Positions 6,255 to 7,853 of a stretch of 7,853 nucleotides of DNA are shown piece by piece. Under the pieces are notes generated by a model. That model had not been told where the DNA came from. It searched no databases and was given only the letters and a program-made list of their open reading frames with translations. The position numbers were made by a program, and so were the translations under genes. Origin of the DNA: Deltaproteobacteria bacterium (GTDB lineage Bacteria; Desulfobacterota; Desulfomonilia; UBA1062); the NCBI GenBank assembly GCA_023230665.1, contig JALNWY010000147.1, positions 1 to 7,853 of the forward strand. Reading direction: 5' to 3'. Position 1 is the first letter of the stretch. Each line of letters opens with the position of its first letter.

Positions 6255-6333
6255 GCCTTTGAAAGGCACCCCTGGAGCGAAAAGCAGAAGCGCTCGGTTC
6301 CCCGGGGAGCCCATATGCTCTAGAGAGGCCTCT
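6255..6333. other. Cluster of hairpins and palindromes upstream of the acyl-CoA synthetase gene
   Basis: Within the 234-nt gap after the YkgJ-type gene, three stems follow each other. They are GCCTT-TGA-AAGGC (6255-6267), GAGCG (6275-6279) with CGCTC (6291-6295), and GGTTCCCCGGGGAGCC (6296-6311), which folds as a 6-bp stem with one wobble and a CCGG loop. A perfect palindrome AGAGGCCTCT follows at 6324-6333. T-rich sequence appears only from 6342, too far for a classic terminator. It lies upstream of the promoter candidate, so it belongs to the 3' end of the preceding transcript or to a separate RNA. No gene is seen in 6199-6432. Confidence 0.4.
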
Positions 6334-6365
6334 GTAATCATGTTTTTCGATCCTTTTGCCCGCCC

Positions 6366-6394
6366 TTGGGAATAAATCTCCCTGTTCTTATTAT
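6366..6394 (+). promoter_or_regulatory. Sigma-70-like promoter of the acyl-CoA synthetase gene
   Basis: TTGGGA (6366-6371, four of six) and TATTAT (6389-6394, five of six) are separated by the ideal 17 nt. Transcription would start near 6401, giving a leader of about 32 nt that includes the ribosome site at 6422. This is the best-spaced promoter in the window, but it rests on sequence match only. Confidence 0.42.
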
Positions 6395-6421
6395 TGATGA
6401 TAGTGTCTCTACCCAGTGCTC

Positions 6422-6428
6422 AAGGGGG
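6422..6428 (+). promoter_or_regulatory. Ribosome binding site deciding the start at 6433
   Basis: AAGGGGG lies 4 nt before the ATG at 6433. The in-frame ATGs at 6394 and 6397 have no such site and overlap the promoter candidate, so 6433 is preferred. Confidence 0.7.
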
Positions 6429-6432
6429 TGTC

Positions 6433-7800
6433 ATGGATCTCAAGCCGTTATTTGAACCGGAATCGCTGGCCATTGTCGGGGTATCGCTGCATAATGACCT
6501 GCATCCTTCCAATATCATCTTCTACAAGAACCTCTACCGGTATCCCGTGGAAGCCTACCCGGTCAACCCCAAGGCAGGGGTGCTCAAAGGGGTTGCCGCA
6601 TATGCAAGCGTACGGGACCTGCCGGAGGTGGTGGATCTTGCCATTATCTCGGCACGGGCAGACGTTGTACCCAGGATTCTCGAAGACTGTGTCGCTGCAG
6701 GGGTAAAGGCAGGGGCCATCATCTCGGGAGGTTTTGCAGAGGTCGGGAACAACGACCTGCAGAGGCAGATCGTCTCCATAGCCAGGGATGCGGACTTCCC
6801 CTTTATCGGACCGAATTGCCTGGGCATTTATTCGCCGTCGCACTATGACAGTTTCTTCTTTGCTCCGGAGCGCATGAGTGTGCCCCAACCGGGGAATGTG
6901 GCGATCATCAGCCAGAGCGGAGGACTGCTGGTCGACCAGATGATCGGTTTTTCCGTGGAAGGGGTGGGGCTCTCCCTGGCGGTCAGCATCGGGAACAAGG
7001 CAGTGCTCGGCGAGATCGATCTGCTGGATTATCTCGAGCAGGATGAAAAGACCCGGGTGATCTGCCTGTACATCGAGGGGTTCGGCGAGGATGAGGGGCG
7101 CGAGTTCCTGCTCAAGGCAAAGGAGTGCAAAAAGCCCGTGGTCCTGCTCAAGGCGGGCAAGAGCCCGGGAGGGCGCAAGGCGGTCTCCAGTCATACCGCA
7201 TCGCTTGCGGGCGACTACACGGTTTTTTCCAAGGTCCTCTCGCAAAACGGCATCGTGGAGGCCAAGAGTCCCTCAGAGCTCATGTATTTCTGTGAATCCT
7301 TAAGTGCGTACCAGACACCCATACAGGGCAATGTAAGCATCATCACGCTCAGCGGCGGGCATGGAGCGCTGGCCACTGACCTCTGCTTCGAGCACGGGCT
7401 TACGGTGCCCGCATTCTCCCAGCCAGAACAGGATATGATCCGCAAGCGGCTGAACCCTGCTATCGCCTCCATTGCCACCTGTACCAACCCAGTGGATCTC
7501 ACCGGCACCTCCACGGATGACGATTATGTCGAGGCATCGCGGGTGATCGGTACATTCGATCAGATCGAATGCCTCATGATGCTCCTCCTGCCATACGCTC
7601 CCGGTCTCTCATCGGATCTGGGCGCCAGGTTGAGCATTGTCAGCAAACAGGCAGGCAAGCCCATGATCGCATATCTGCCCAGGCACGAAAAATATCGAAT
7701 GCTCATCGAGGGCTTTGAGATCAACGGGGTCCCGGTCGCGCACACCATCGAGGGCGCTGTCCAGATGGTGCTGGCCATGGCGAAGTACCGCAGGTTCTGA
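6433..7800 (+). CDS. NDP-forming acyl-CoA synthetase, alpha-subunit-type protein (CoA-binding and ligase domains)
   Basis: Proteins of this family interconvert acyl-CoA + ADP + Pi and acid + ATP + CoA, yielding ATP in anaerobes. The product is 455 residues, about the length of a separate alpha subunit. It starts FEPESLAIVGVS (Rossmann-like CoA-binding domain, about 1-135, ending GPNCLG at 126-131). A second CoA-ligase domain follows, with ISQSGG at 159-164 and SIGNK at 185-189. E215 in YIEGF and H254 in SSHTASLAG match the catalytic Glu and the phosphorylated His of the family. The third, flavodoxin-like ligase domain (about 300-455) contains TLSGGHGAL and NPVDLTGTS. No ATP-grasp domain follows, so a separate beta subunit would be needed, and none is visible. 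The substrate acid cannot be told. An acetyltransferase fusion (Pat type) is excluded because no GNAT domain is present. Confidence 0.9.
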   Translation: MDLKPLFEPESLAIVGVSLHNDLHPSNIIFYKNLYRYPVEAYPVNPKAGVLKGVAAYASVRDLPEVVDLAIISARADVVPRILEDCVAAGVKAGAIISGGFAEVGNNDLQRQIVSIARDADFPFIGPNCLGIYSPSHYDSFFFAPERMSVPQPGNVAIISQSGGLLVDQMIGFSVEGVGLSLAVSIGNKAVLGEIDLLDYLEQDEKTRVICLYIEGFGEDEGREFLLKAKECKKPVVLLKAGKSPGGRKAVSSHTASLAGDYTVFSKVLSQNGIVEAKSPSELMYFCESLSAYQTPIQGNVSIITLSGGHGALATDLCFEHGLTVPAFSQPEQDMIRKRLNPAIASIATCTNPVDLTGTSTDDDYVEASRVIGTFDQIECLMMLLLPYAPGLSSDLGARLSIVSKQAGKPMIAYLPRHEKYRMLIEGFEINGVPVAHTIEGAVQMVLAMAKYRRF

Positions 7801-7853
7801 TGATGCGTCCCCGGCCGGATAGAGCTGCCCGCGCGGCGGGCGCCCTTTGCCGG
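7800..7853 (+). CDS. Possible start of a downstream gene, cut by the window end
   Basis: An ATG at 7800-7802 overlaps the preceding TGA by one base (TGATG), and 18 codons run open to the window end (MMRPRPDRAARAAGALCR). The other two forward frames hit stops. A one-base overlap is typical of coupled genes. However, the stretch is very GC-rich, which makes open frames likely by chance, and the residues do not resemble an ATP-grasp beta subunit start. A 6-bp hairpin GCCCGC-GCG-GCGGGC (7827-7841) lies in the same place and may instead be part of a 3' end. Confidence 0.18.
   Translation, partial: MMRPRPDRAARAAGALCR

Overview
The window reads as ordinary chromosome from an anaerobic bacterium, most likely a deltaproteobacterial (Desulfobacterota-type) lineage. 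This is inferred from the mix of genes: a type II secretion secretin and ATPase of the Gram-negative type, an IHF-alpha/HU-like protein, a clostridial-type 2[4Fe-4S] ferredoxin and an NDP-forming acyl-CoA synthetase subunit, all in GC-rich sequence. No single marker fixes the taxon.

Left part (1-4311): a tightly packed plus-strand operon. The 3' part of gspD (outer-membrane secretin) overlaps gspE (secretion ATPase) by 20 nt. gspE overlaps radA (recombination/branch-migration ATPase) by one base. gspF, a common neighbour of gspE, is not here; a DNA-repair gene takes its place.

Middle (4312-5733): an AT-richer stretch with a small protein of unknown function (4432-4797), then an IHF-alpha/HU-like DNA-binding protein with a strong Shine-Dalgarno (4868-5167). 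Next come about 280 nt without a convincing gene but rich in inverted repeats. A 57-residue ferredoxin follows on the minus strand (5449-5622). Its motif CxxCxxCxxxCP occurs twice. The ferredoxin is divergent from the next gene, with a 111-nt region between them that carries an inverted repeat.

Right part (5734-7853): a YkgJ-type cysteine-cluster protein (CxxCxxCC family), a 234-nt gap with several hairpins and a plausible sigma-70-like promoter, and then a 455-residue CoA-binding/ligase protein. That protein equals the alpha part of ADP-forming acyl-CoA synthetases and lacks the ATP-grasp part. The last 54 nt hold an open frame that may be the start of another gene.

Functionally, the left operon serves protein export plus DNA repair. 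The right half is small redox/metal and acyl-CoA energy metabolism. I found no CRISPR array, transposase, integrase, tRNA or rRNA, and nothing that I can defend as a new multi-gene system. The most worthwhile items are the short ferredoxin gene, the gspE-radA coupling, the two structured intergenic regions and the small orphan protein.
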